From contig JADGDD010000001.1 in the NCBI GenBank assembly GCA_016745075.1, forward strand, positions 1,125 through 65,124: a stretch of DNA of 64,000 nucleotides. Direction: 5' to 3'. The position numbers and the translations under genes were made by a program. The DNA comes from Planctomycetota bacterium. Its GTDB lineage: Bacteria; Planctomycetota; UBA11346. The notes under the pieces are model-generated. The model had not been told where the DNA came from. It made no database searches and saw only the letters and a program-made list of their open reading frames with translations. Positions 37,017 through 45,911 of the stretch are shown here, in pieces; position 1 is the first letter of the stretch, and every line of letters begins with the position of its first letter.

Positions 37017-38471
37017 ATGACAGATATCATCCTTGCTACGGCAAATGCACGGTACTCGCATGCATCTTTTGGCCTTCGGTGCCTGTTTGCACAGATGGGC
37101 GACTTGCGGCCGCAGAGCTGTATTCATGAATTTACGATTGCAGATAAGGCGACGACCATCGTAGAAGGGCTGTTAACAGAACAGCCACGTATTATTGGTT
37201 TTGGTGTGTATATTTGGAACATTACCTTGCTGACCGAAGTTGTGCATCTCTTGAAAATGGTTGCGCCGAGCGTGGTTGTTATTCTTGGTGGACCAGAGGT
37301 CAGTTATGAGTATGAACAGGTTGAGCTCGTGAAATCTGCCGATATTCTGATTACTGGCGAGGCAGACCTTGTGTTTGCAGATACCTGTCGTCGTCTATTG
37401 GCAGGGGAGCAGGTTCCAGCCTGTATCCAGTCAGAGTCTCCAGATTTGAAGACAATGGCATTACCGTATGCAGAATACACCGATGACGATATTGCACAGA
37501 GGTTGGTGTATGTTGAGGCAAGTCGTGGTTGTGCCTTTCGGTGCGCCTTTTGTTTATCTTCCTTAGATCAATCTGTTCGTGCTTTTCCCATAGATTCTTT
37601 TTTGGAAGAAATGGCAACATTGCTTAAGCGTGGCTGTACGTGTTTTAAGTTTGTAGACCGCACTTTTAATTTACGTTTATCGCATTCCTTGCGTATTCTG
37701 GATTTTTTCCTTGAACGTTTTGATGCAGGTCAGGGTGAAGGAGTCTTCTTGCACTTTGAGATGGTGCCAGACCGCTTGCCAGATGAAATACGTGAACGAA
37801 TAAAACGTTTTCCTGCTGGTGCGATTCAGTTTGAAATTGGTATTCAAACCTTTACATCAGAAGTTTGTGACACCATAAACAGAAAAATGGACGTAGCAGC
37901 TACAGAGGCCAACTTTGCGTATCTAACAGAGCAAACCGCTGTTCATATTCATGCTGATTTGATAGCAGGTTTGCCAGGAGAAACGGTGGCTACCTTTGCC
38001 GATAGTTTTGACCGTCTTTGGCATTTACATCCGCATGATATTCAGCTTGGTATTTTGAAGCGCTTAAAAGGTACAACTATTGCCACTTTGGATATGTGTT
38101 TTAATCCAGAACCACCCTATGATATTATCAGGAGTGATACGTTTAGCTTTCTTGAATTACAGCGGATTAAACGACTTGCCCGTTTTGTTGATATCTTTGT
38201 TAATACTGATCGCTTTTTGAAAAGTATCGATTATTTACTGGGGCAAAGCCCTACCGATTCACCGTTTGCTGCCTTGCTTGGCTTTTCTGATTGGATTTGG
38301 ACGAATGCCCATGCTGAACATGGCATATCATTGCGTCGCCAATTTGATTTCCTGTATGATTATATGACCAAGGTACTTGGGTGTGCTACATCAGATGTGG
38401 CAGAGATCATCCGTATAGATTTTATGAAGCTGCCAACCAAGAACGGGATGCCCGACTTTCTCCGGAACTAG
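37017..38471 (+). CDS. B12-binding radical SAM protein (DUF4080 type)
   Basis: A 484-residue protein with a cobalamin-binding domain (residues 1-140; PRIIGFGVYIWN, VVVILGGPEVSYE), a radical SAM domain with the cluster motif CAFRCAFC near residue 175, and a C-terminal DUF4080-like region (DIQLGILKRLKGTTI...). Such proteins use a 5'-deoxyadenosyl radical and perhaps cobalamin; the substrate is unknown. It stands alone on the plus strand, divergent from the FKBP gene. Confidence 0.87.
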   Translation: MTDIILATANARYSHASFGLRCLFAQMGDLRPQSCIHEFTIADKATTIVEGLLTEQPRIIGFGVYIWNITLLTEVVHLLKMVAPSVVVILGGPEVSYEYEQVELVKSADILITGEADLVFADTCRRLLAGEQVPACIQSESPDLKTMALPYAEYTDDDIAQRLVYVEASRGCAFRCAFCLSSLDQSVRAFPIDSFLEEMATLLKRGCTCFKFVDRTFNLRLSHSLRILDFFLERFDAGQGEGVFLHFEMVPDRLPDEIRERIKRFPAGAIQFEIGIQTFTSEVCDTINRKMDVAATEANFAYLTEQTAVHIHADLIAGLPGETVATFADSFDRLWHLHPHDIQLGILKRLKGTTIATLDMCFNPEPPYDIIRSDTFSFLELQRIKRLARFVDIFVNTDRFLKSIDYLLGQSPTDSPFAALLGFSDWIWTNAHAEHGISLRRQFDFLYDYMTKVLGCATSDVAEIIRIDFMKLPTKNGMPDFLRN

Positions 38472-38494
38472 AATTTTCTATATGTAAATAACTG

Positions 38495-38531
38495 TTGACT
38501 TACGTTTGAGGCGCGTTTATAAGTAAACGTA
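38495..38531 (+). promoter_or_regulatory. Strong sigma70-type promoter overlapped by an inverted repeat
   Basis: TTGACT at 38495-38500, an exact 17-bp spacer and TATAAG at 38518-38523. A 7-bp inverted repeat TACGTTT (38501-38507) / AAACGTA (38525-38531) brackets the -10. The expected transcription start (about 38530) coincides with the ATG at 38531, so the message would be nearly leaderless. The inverted repeat is placed like a repressor operator. Confidence 0.65.
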
Positions 38532-38695
38532 TGATACTAAATAAAAGGTCTGTGGTCTGCCTGTTGGTGTTGTCGGCAGCATTTTTCTGCATGACGGGAT
38601 GCCACGGGCATCATCATCGTAGACATCACCATCATCATCACTGTCATAGTGATGGCAACTTGATCACTGACATTATTATCTTTTGTTTAGAGTAG
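38531..38695 (+). CDS. Histidine-rich small lipoprotein, 54 residues (not in ORF track)
   Basis: The frame from ATG 38531 gives a signal peptide (MILNKRSVVCLLVLSAAFFC), a lipobox ending MTGC, then a histidine cluster (CHGHHHRRHHHHHHCHSDG) and a short hydrophobic tail (LITDIIIFCLE). Twelve residues of the mature part are in or near the His/Cys cluster, so metal binding (Ni, Zn, Cu or Co) at the outer or inner membrane is likely, by inference. It is shorter than the track limit. A consensus promoter lies immediately upstream; there is no Shine-Dalgarno. Confidence 0.7.
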   Translation: MILNKRSVVCLLVLSAAFFCMTGCHGHHHRRHHHHHHCHSDGNLITDIIIFCLE

Positions 38696-38744
38696 TAGTG
38701 CTCCGCAGTCTTGAAAACTACGTGTTTATCACGTATACTGAGCT

Positions 38745-39296
38745 ATGGATGGTGAAGTTCTAACAGTATCGTTTCTTATTGTTTTAGGCCGTGTCTTTGA
38801 TGTCTCACTTGGGAACCTTCGTATTCTGTATATGGTACAAGGCCAGCGTTTATGGACTTTTTGTGCTGGTGTTCTTGAAGTTTTGATCTGGATTTTTTGT
38901 GTTTCACAGGTTATTAAAGAACTAGACAATATGTGGTATATGGGGTCATATGCAGTTGGTTTTGGCCTTGGCAGTCTTTTGGGTATGTGGGTTGATGACC
39001 GACTTGCCGTCGGTAGTCAAATGGTTCGCCTGTTTACCCGTGAAGGAGAGCTGGTGGCAGACCATTTACGGGAGCGAGGTCATGTTGTGACCTCTATTTG
39101 TGGTTCTGGTAGAGATGGTCCTGTCGATATTTTGATGATACAAGTCCGTAGAAAACAAGTGAGCGCGCTCATAGACCTTGCCTGTTTAATTGATTTTGAA
39201 TGTTACTATGTGGTTGATGATGTGAAAAAAGCCGCCCGAGCCAGTAAACATTTAGAGCGACCGACAGCGATTACGCAAATGTTTCAGAAAAAATAA
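38745..39296 (+). CDS. UPF0316/DUF2179-like membrane protein
   Basis: A 183-residue protein with three N-terminal hydrophobic segments (VSFLIVLGRVFDVSLGNLRIL; FCAGVLEVLIWIFCVSQVI; MGSYAVGFGLGSLLGMWV) and a cytoplasmic alpha/beta domain (VDILMIQVRRKQVSALIDL). The order and the RVFDVSLGNLRIL signature match the UPF0316 family. Function is unknown. The next gene is convergent. Confidence 0.78.
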   Translation: MDGEVLTVSFLIVLGRVFDVSLGNLRILYMVQGQRLWTFCAGVLEVLIWIFCVSQVIKELDNMWYMGSYAVGFGLGSLLGMWVDDRLAVGSQMVRLFTREGELVADHLRERGHVVTSICGSGRDGPVDILMIQVRRKQVSALIDLACLIDFECYYVVDDVKKAARASKHLERPTAITQMFQKK

Positions 39297-39373
39297 GACA
39301 CTCAGTTTGTCTCATAAAAGACAGAATAGATTAACACGGTAGGGGCTCATAAATGGGTTAAAGCCTTATATGC

Positions 39374-39718
39374 TCAATCATCAATAAGAGTGCACACATA
39401 CAGTTCTGTATCACAGTAAAAAATGACATCAAAAAATGCTGTGCGTGGATGGGCGCGTGAGCCTTCACTACAACAAGCTTGTTCGCGTTCTTCAAAACCG
39501 ATACAGGCTTGTGTATGTAATTCGGTATCGGTACTTGTTGCTGATTGAAGACTTATTGATTGCAATTCCACTGCATCAGGAAAACCAACAGTGCAGAGCC
39601 GTTCTATTTTCCAGGCTTCCTGTGCCAAGAGATGCAGACAGAGATTCTGTATGGTGGAAGTTGGCGTTTTTTCCTTAAGAAGTGCCTGTCGGAGTTGTTC
39701 CCAATGGTGTCTATTCAT
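39374..39718 (-). CDS. Small hypothetical protein
   Basis: 114 residues with no family I recognise. It has a Gln/Leu-rich helical N-terminus (WEQLRQALLKEKTPTSTIQNLCLHLLAQ) and several cysteines later. Its ATG overlaps the stop of the upstream membrane protein by 4 bp, the best evidence that it is translated. It may be a short partner of that membrane protein. Confidence 0.55.
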   Translation of the reverse strand: MNRHHWEQLRQALLKEKTPTSTIQNLCLHLLAQEAWKIERLCTVGFPDAVELQSISLQSATSTDTELHTQACIGFEEREQACCSEGSRAHPRTAFFDVIFYCDTELYVCTLIDD

Positions 39719-40899
39719 TGTTTTTTATCTGCTGTGTCAGGCATGAGGTCATTAAGGATTGTTTGAACAACTTTCGTTTCAAGTATTCCTCTGAGTAATA
39801 TATGCTCTTTATGTGCGTGTGTTTTGAGACAGATGCGATTATGTATGGTTTGGCCAGATTGCATACCGTCTTTTTTATGGATGCTTTTAATCTCAGAACG
39901 TGGAAATATGGTCTTTCTCCATGGGATTAGCCAACCGCTGCGATGAGTAATTTTTTCAGGTGTCGACTCAACCAGATCGGTGGTGAGTAAGTTATTGATG
40001 GCTGCATAAATACAGATCAAACCAATGGCGACAAAGATGAGCGAGAAAAAATAAGATTTTTCAGTATAGAAAGCAGCACCTCCAGCTCCTGAGAAAACAA
40101 GACCTGTAAGGGTCAGCAGAAAGGCTACGCCAATATGTCTGAATGGTGGAGTGTGAATACGAGTAACATTATCCGAATGTTGGACACGTTCAATTTTTTC
40201 ATCTTTAAAAAGACTCTGAATGGCTTCGTCATTAGACTGGCCTAGTATGGCTGTATTTATAGTAGAGCTGTCTATTTGCGGGTTACTTGTTTCTGTTTTT
40301 GTGACTGGTAATTCAAATAGAGCTTTAAAGTCAATGCCTGTTGTTGGCGCAGATAATTCGAGTGTCCACTCTAAGTTATCGCTATCGCAGGTGGCTGGCA
40401 TGTCAAATGGGATAGCTAATTCAATTGGGATGTGGGTTTCATGCTCTTGATAAGATGTGGTGTCATGAGAAATAGTGGTTGCTGCTGACCACAATGTGCG
40501 AACTATTGTGTTTTTCTGTTTCCCGCTGCCAGTAGTTGTGGTTTTTGTACATTTAAGAAGACAGCGTATTGGTTCTTCTGGATGTATACGTGCTCGTATG
40601 TAGGCAGTTGCATGCTGCATGCTTCCTAAGGCAAGTGTCTGTTGTGAAATACATAATTGAGGAATACCGTACTTACGACGGAAAAAAACAGTATATACGG
40701 CTAGCGCTATTAAGAGCAGACCGATAGCAGGAAATATATAACCGATGGCAGCCAGCTTATTCCCTGATGCAATCTCATCAGGAAGAATAAAGAAGAGCGG
40801 CAGAGATACGAGGTTCCAAAAACAAGCGCAAATTATCGCAACAAGCATAGTAGCGCCTGTTTTGGCAGAGAGAAAGATACTCTGTTCTTCTTTATTCAT
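39715..40899 (-). CDS. Membrane protein of unknown function (DUF3592-like layout)
   Basis: A 394-residue protein with two TM segments near the N-terminus (LVAIICACFWNLVSLPLFFIL; IGYIFPAIGLLLIALAVYTVFF), a soluble beta-rich region of about 150 residues with a Thr-rich loop, and two more TM segments (VAFLLTLTGLVFSGAG; YFFSLIFVAIGLICIYAAI). The spacing resembles DUF3592 proteins, but I am not certain. It is located 7 bp after the ileS stop and overlaps the small downstream gene, so all three could be co-transcribed. Confidence 0.65.
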   Translation of the reverse strand: MNKEEQSIFLSAKTGATMLVAIICACFWNLVSLPLFFILPDEIASGNKLAAIGYIFPAIGLLLIALAVYTVFFRRKYGIPQLCISQQTLALGSMQHATAYIRARIHPEEPIRCLLKCTKTTTTGSGKQKNTIVRTLWSAATTISHDTTSYQEHETHIPIELAIPFDMPATCDSDNLEWTLELSAPTTGIDFKALFELPVTKTETSNPQIDSSTINTAILGQSNDEAIQSLFKDEKIERVQHSDNVTRIHTPPFRHIGVAFLLTLTGLVFSGAGGAAFYTEKSYFFSLIFVAIGLICIYAAINNLLTTDLVESTPEKITHRSGWLIPWRKTIFPRSEIKSIHKKDGMQSGQTIHNRICLKTHAHKEHILLRGILETKVVQTILNDLMPDTADKKQ

Positions 40900-40906
40900 C
40901 TTGTTG

Positions 40907-43900
40907 TTAACTTTTACTTAATGCAAAGGTTAAACTACGGCCATTTAATGTCGCTTCTGTTCCATCAATTTCTGCTTGTTCAATGGAGTGAGCAAGCACT
41001 TCCGTAGAAATCAGATGTTCAAAACATTTAAGAGAAGAAATAACTGTTTGGTCAGCACTGGACCATTGCAGATTGACGCGGTCGGTGATGTCAAAGCCCT
41101 TGTCTTTACGTGCATTTTGTAGAGTGCTGATAAGCTCGCGGGCAATGCCTTCTTTTTCTAAGGTATCATCCAGTTGCGTATCCAAGACAACGGTAATAAA
41201 GCCGTCAGTAGCTACCGCAGCACCGTCTTTGGCGGAGCGTTGTAGCAGTACATCATCTATGCCAAGAGCTTCTTCAGCGACAGTAATTGTTTCACCAGCT
41301 TCTAATTTGGCAACTTCGGTAAAACTCCATGTGCTCAGAGCAGCACCAATGTCTTTCAGTTTGGCACCGCAACGTTTTCCTAATACTTTAAAGTTTGGTT
41401 TTACGCTGACTGTTGCAAAAGAATGCTCATCGGCATCAACTAAAATATTTTTGACGTTGAGTTCGCTTTTCAAACGTTCAGCACCATCAAGAGCCGCTTG
41501 GCGAATAGATTCATCCCGATGAACAATAGTGACACTAGCAAGTGGTTGGCGTACTTTAATTTTATTGTCTTCGCGGATTTTACGACCCAGACTGGCAGCA
41601 GCGCGAATAACGGTCATTTGTTCTTCGATGGTATTATCAATTAAAGATTCATTTGCTTGTGGGTAATCTGTCCAGTGAATACTTGCATCGGCATCAGCAT
41701 CAACAGTACGAACTAAGCGTTGATAGACCTCTTCCGTTACAAACGGCATAAATGGCGCGAGTACTTTTGCGAAAGTAATCAGTACGTCATAAAGTGTGGC
41801 GTAGGCTGCACATTTATCCGAATCCGAATCCGATTTCCAGAAACGACGGCGGCTGGAACGGATATACCAGTTAGTGAGGTCGTCAATAAAACGAACCAAA
41901 CGCGGAATAACATTATACAGACGGTATTGTTCCATCTCGGTATTTACGTCACGGACCAAACTTTGTAGCATGGAAATAATCCAGCGGTCAAGGTCTGGGC
42001 GGTCAGCTACGGCAGGGGCATCCCATGTGCGTGGATCAAAATTATCGACATTGGCATAGGTGGTAAAGAAGGATAAGGCATTCCAGTAAGGAATAACGAC
42101 TGTGCGTAGAATCTCTTTTAGGCCGGTTCCTGCAAAACGTAATTCTTCAGCGCGAACCACGGGAGAATTGATCATGTAGGCGCGCAGAGCATCTGCACCG
42201 TATTCATGAAGAACTTCATTGGGGTCGGGGTAATTCTTTTTACGCTTGGACATTTTATGTCCGTCTTCGGCTAGAATCATCCCATTTACGACAACATTTT
42301 TGTAGCAAGATTTCCCAAAGAGGGTGGTACTTAAAATAAGTAGGGTGTAAAACCAACCACGTGTTTGGTCAAGACCTTCAGCAATAAAGTCTGCTGGGAA
42401 AAAGTCTTCCAATTCTTTACCAGAGAATGGAAAATGCTGTTGAGCAAACGGCATGGAACCAGATTCAAACCAACAGTCTAAAACCTCTGGAGTACGTTTA
42501 TAGGTTTTACCATCTTTTTTGATGAGTACATCATCAACAATGTGTTTGTGTAAATCATCAACACGCACGCCACTGAGTTCTTCAAGTTCATCAACGGAAC
42601 CAATGCACAGCATGTCGTCTGGATTTTCAATATTGATCCAAATAGGAATACAGCTGCCCCAGAAACGGTTGCGGCTAATATTCCAATCGTTGGCGTCTTT
42701 GAGCCAGTTACCAAAACGTTTGGCACCAACATACTCTGGAATCCAGGTGATTTCTTCATTAGCGTCAACCAGTTGATCGCGCATGTCTTCCACCTTTACG
42801 TACCACGCCGAAATAGCGCGGTAAATAAGTGGCGTCTCTGTACGTTCGCAGAATGGGTAGCTATGATTAATAGTGGCTTGATGAACGAGTGTGCCGTTAT
42901 CTTTCAGGGTTTTAATAATAGCTTTATCTGCATCCTTACAGAACTGTCCAGCAAAGTCTGGAACGAGGTCAGTAAAACGAGCATCATCATCAAGTGGGTC
43001 AATCAGCTCAATATTGGCTGCGCGGCAAATGCGATAGTCATCTTCACCATAGGCTGGGGCTTGATGAACAATGCCAGTACCCGCGTCGGTGGAGACGTAA
43101 TCATCCAATAAAATTTGGAAGGCGTTTTCATGGTCTGCAAAATATGGGAAGAGTGGTTCGTAGGTCCAGCCTGCTAAATCACTGCCCTCATGAGTGGACA
43201 GGATTGTGCAGCTTCCTTCTTTTTTGAAGATGCTTGAAACAAGATCTTCTGCCAAGATATATAAATCATTTGTGCTTGTATCTTGAACCAAAGCGTAACG
43301 AACCGCTGGTCCAACACAGAGCGCTAGGTTAGAAGGAAGGGTCCACGGAGTGGTGGTCCATGCGAGTGCGTAAACATCTGTACCATGTGTTTGCAAGTTG
43401 TGTGTTTTCAATTTACAGCGAATAGTAATAGCTGGATCTTGCACATCTTTATAGTTGGAGTTGGCTTCAAAGTTAGAGAGTGGGGTAGTGAGTTTCCAGC
43501 TATACGGCATAATACGATGGGCACGATAAATGCGTTTTTTATCCCACAATTGTTTGAAGACCCACCAGACACTTTCCATGAAACTTGGGTCCATGGTTTT
43601 ATAGTCATTGTCAAAATCAACCCAACGGCCCATACGCTTAACCGTTTTACGCCATTCACCGACATAGGTTTGCACCATGCTGCGACATTGTTCGTTAAAG
43701 GTGTCAATGCCCGCTTCATGAATGGCAGCAGTACCTGCAAGGCCAAGAGATTCTTGGGCCAAGGCTTCAATTGGTAGCCCGTGACAGTCCCAACCAAAAC
43801 GACGTTCAACGGTGTGGCCACGCATGTTCCAGAAACGCGGAACAATATCTTTAATAGTGCCGGCAAGCAGATGGCCATAGTGCGGCGTGCCTGTGGCGAA

Positions 43901-44059
43901 AGGAGGGCCATCATAGAAGACAAATGGTTTACCATCTTGCTCTCTGCGTGTATTAGACTCTTCAAAGGCGTGAATCTCATCCCAAAGCTTCAGAATTTCA
44001 TTTTCCATCGCGGGGAAGTCGGCAGTGGCAGGCGCTTTAGCAAAAACGGGGGTCGTCAT
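40907..44059 (-). CDS. ileS: Isoleucyl-tRNA synthetase, eukaryote-like (type 2)
   Basis: A 1050-residue class I synthetase. The HIGH-type motif is TPHYGHLLAGTIKDIVPR and the KMSKR motif is GHKMSKRKKNYPDP. The GTPHYGH...TIKDIV signature and the C-terminal layout are those of IleRS type 2, the form that in other bacteria is often poorly sensitive to mupirocin; the typical C-terminal zinc motif of type 1 is not evident. The editing domain is present (LAWTTTPWTLPSNLAL). It is the only IleRS in the window. No T-box is seen upstream. Confidence 0.93.
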   Translation of the reverse strand: MTTPVFAKAPATADFPAMENEILKLWDEIHAFEESNTRREQDGKPFVFYDGPPFATGTPHYGHLLAGTIKDIVPRFWNMRGHTVERRFGWDCHGLPIEALAQESLGLAGTAAIHEAGIDTFNEQCRSMVQTYVGEWRKTVKRMGRWVDFDNDYKTMDPSFMESVWWVFKQLWDKKRIYRAHRIMPYSWKLTTPLSNFEANSNYKDVQDPAITIRCKLKTHNLQTHGTDVYALAWTTTPWTLPSNLALCVGPAVRYALVQDTSTNDLYILAEDLVSSIFKKEGSCTILSTHEGSDLAGWTYEPLFPYFADHENAFQILLDDYVSTDAGTGIVHQAPAYGEDDYRICRAANIELIDPLDDDARFTDLVPDFAGQFCKDADKAIIKTLKDNGTLVHQATINHSYPFCERTETPLIYRAISAWYVKVEDMRDQLVDANEEITWIPEYVGAKRFGNWLKDANDWNISRNRFWGSCIPIWINIENPDDMLCIGSVDELEELSGVRVDDLHKHIVDDVLIKKDGKTYKRTPEVLDCWFESGSMPFAQQHFPFSGKELEDFFPADFIAEGLDQTRGWFYTLLILSTTLFGKSCYKNVVVNGMILAEDGHKMSKRKKNYPDPNEVLHEYGADALRAYMINSPVVRAEELRFAGTGLKEILRTVVIPYWNALSFFTTYANVDNFDPRTWDAPAVADRPDLDRWIISMLQSLVRDVNTEMEQYRLYNVIPRLVRFIDDLTNWYIRSSRRRFWKSDSDSDKCAAYATLYDVLITFAKVLAPFMPFVTEEVYQRLVRTVDADADASIHWTDYPQANESLIDNTIEEQMTVIRAAASLGRKIREDNKIKVRQPLASVTIVHRDESIRQAALDGAERLKSELNVKNILVDADEHSFATVSVKPNFKVLGKRCGAKLKDIGAALSTWSFTEVAKLEAGETITVAEEALGIDDVLLQRSAKDGAAVATDGFITVVLDTQLDDTLEKEGIARELISTLQNARKDKGFDITDRVNLQWSSADQTVISSLKCFEHLISTEVLAHSIEQAEIDGTEATLNGRSLTFALSKS

Positions 44060-44196
44060 GAGGTGGTCTCCGTGTGAGCGCGCTTTTCTATGGAGAAATC
44101 AGGTCAGGGCAACGAGGCATTACGCATGAGGGGGGTGATCCGTTCATTGGCTGTCTTTTGTATTTGCAGTGGCAAAACCCGAACTGAGAGTAGTCT

Positions 44197-45879
44197 GTGC
44201 CCATGATAACTTTTCGTCGTTTGCTGTCGCCTTCTTTGACACTGTTACTTGCTGCTGGGGCAGTCTCGCCTCTGTGTGCTCTTGAAGCCTCTGTTGAATC
44301 TGCTCTCCAGCTAGAGAACCAAGGTCGTTCTGAGGAGGCAGTTAGCAGCTTGCAGGCAGAACGGAATCAAGCTGTTCAAGATGAAAAGAGCACACGTTTT
44401 GCTACAGCAAGCCTTGCTCTATCCTATTGCTACTTTCACCAAAATGATTTGTCGCAGGCAGAATCATTTGTTCGTGAGTTTTGGGATCAAGACGAACCCA
44501 TAGACCCAGGATTGTGGAGTTTGGTTGATCAGCCATTTCGCGATTGGTATAACGGGCATGGAAAAGCCGTGTATGGAGAGAACTGGGAGTTTGTCCCCAA
44601 TCCGCCAAGGCGCTTTCAGCCGTCATCTACGCCGCTTGTACCATCATACCGTTTAGGCACTCGTTGGTTTGTAGATGGCCAGTTTCATGATAGCTCTGCT
44701 GATGGAGACAATCTTGATACACATATAAGTACGCGCCTTGGTCTAGAGTTTGATCCAAGCGATGAGCGACATGGATTGTTATATCGAGGCATGGCTCGTC
44801 TGTCTTATTTGGATAACTCAGATGAGGACGTAGGTCTCTCCATTTCGGCTGATCTCGGCTATAAATATTGGCTGGATACAGCGGCAACGTGGCGACTTGA
44901 TGGTTTTACCGGTCTTGGTTATGGCATTGGTTTAAGTGGTGGTAATTCTCCTTCTTTCTTATCTGGACACATGGAGGCTGGAATTAGTTGGCATCGCCCC
45001 GTTTCTGATCAAACATGGCGGTTTATGTTGGGCTATGAGCATGCTACGTGGTCATTTGACGGACGAGGGGACGAAGATGTTTCTGGTTTGTATTGGGGTT
45101 TAGGGTGGGCAACGACTTTTGGTCAGAAATCTTTACCTCCGGCTCCTGTCTATATGGGTGAACGACCTGCAACGGAACTACCTGATGACGAGCTCTATCC
45201 CGTTGGCAGCCCTGATAAAAACGGTCCAGTACAAGACTCCACAGGGAATGTTGTTGGCGATACGGCTGGTGCTAGTCATCCAGATATGGAGAGCACCGGT
45301 GAACATGGTACCAATTATTCACCAGCAAGGCCTGAGTCGAATCCAACAAGAAGAGACCCACCGTCTTCATCAGATTGGAATAGTGATTATATTGTGGGCG
45401 CACATGCGACCTTTGGATCATCAGACCGGAAGCTTTCTCGTGTGTATCTGGGTGTACCTATGACCTCTTCTGCGGAAGAGGTTACCGATCTACGGATTGT
45501 GTATACCTCGTATTCTGTCGATGATTTAGATTATGTAGGAAACAGCAACACGAGCTTAGAGGCTTGGGATATTGGCTTAATGTATACCTTTGGCCGACGT
45601 TGGTTGTTCACAGAAAGCTTTGGGGTAGACGGCACCATTGGCCTTGGTTACGGAATTGGCAATGCCGAACTTGATATCGTCGCTGATGATTTCTTGATGG
45701 TCAGCCTGTCTGGTAGTGCAGAGCTTGGGGTTTCTTGGTCTGTGGCCTCTGATTTATCACTTCGTGTTTATGGTGCCTATCTTGGTACATGGATCTACGG
45801 CAACTCCAGCGAAGTGAATGTAGATGAGTTTGATGATGTGATTAAGGATATTGCTCTTGGAGCAGAGATTCGTTTTTAG
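44197..45879 (+). CDS. Exported beta-barrel-like outer membrane protein
   Basis: A 560-residue protein with a signal peptide (ITFRRLLSPSLTLLLAAGAVSPLCA), a short TPR-like helical segment, and two stretches of amphipathic strands separated by a Pro/Ser-rich linker. Strands such as GLEFDPSDERHGLLYRGMARLSYLD and DIGLMYTFGRRWLFTE and a C-terminal phenylalanine (GAEIRF) fit an outer membrane barrel. The GTG start at 44197 has GAGAG six bases upstream; ATG 44203 is the alternative. Family unknown. Confidence 0.7.
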   Translation: MPMITFRRLLSPSLTLLLAAGAVSPLCALEASVESALQLENQGRSEEAVSSLQAERNQAVQDEKSTRFATASLALSYCYFHQNDLSQAESFVREFWDQDEPIDPGLWSLVDQPFRDWYNGHGKAVYGENWEFVPNPPRRFQPSSTPLVPSYRLGTRWFVDGQFHDSSADGDNLDTHISTRLGLEFDPSDERHGLLYRGMARLSYLDNSDEDVGLSISADLGYKYWLDTAATWRLDGFTGLGYGIGLSGGNSPSFLSGHMEAGISWHRPVSDQTWRFMLGYEHATWSFDGRGDEDVSGLYWGLGWATTFGQKSLPPAPVYMGERPATELPDDELYPVGSPDKNGPVQDSTGNVVGDTAGASHPDMESTGEHGTNYSPARPESNPTRRDPPSSSDWNSDYIVGAHATFGSSDRKLSRVYLGVPMTSSAEEVTDLRIVYTSYSVDDLDYVGNSNTSLEAWDIGLMYTFGRRWLFTESFGVDGTIGLGYGIGNAELDIVADDFLMVSLSGSAELGVSWSVASDLSLRVYGAYLGTWIYGNSSEVNVDEFDDVIKDIALGAEIRF

Positions 45880-45911
45880 AGTAGGGAAATGGACATGACA
45901 CCGTCTCCTCT

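Noticed and set aside
44060-44196. T-box leader upstream of ileS
   Set aside because: No T-box sequence or anti-terminator pairing was visible in the leader.
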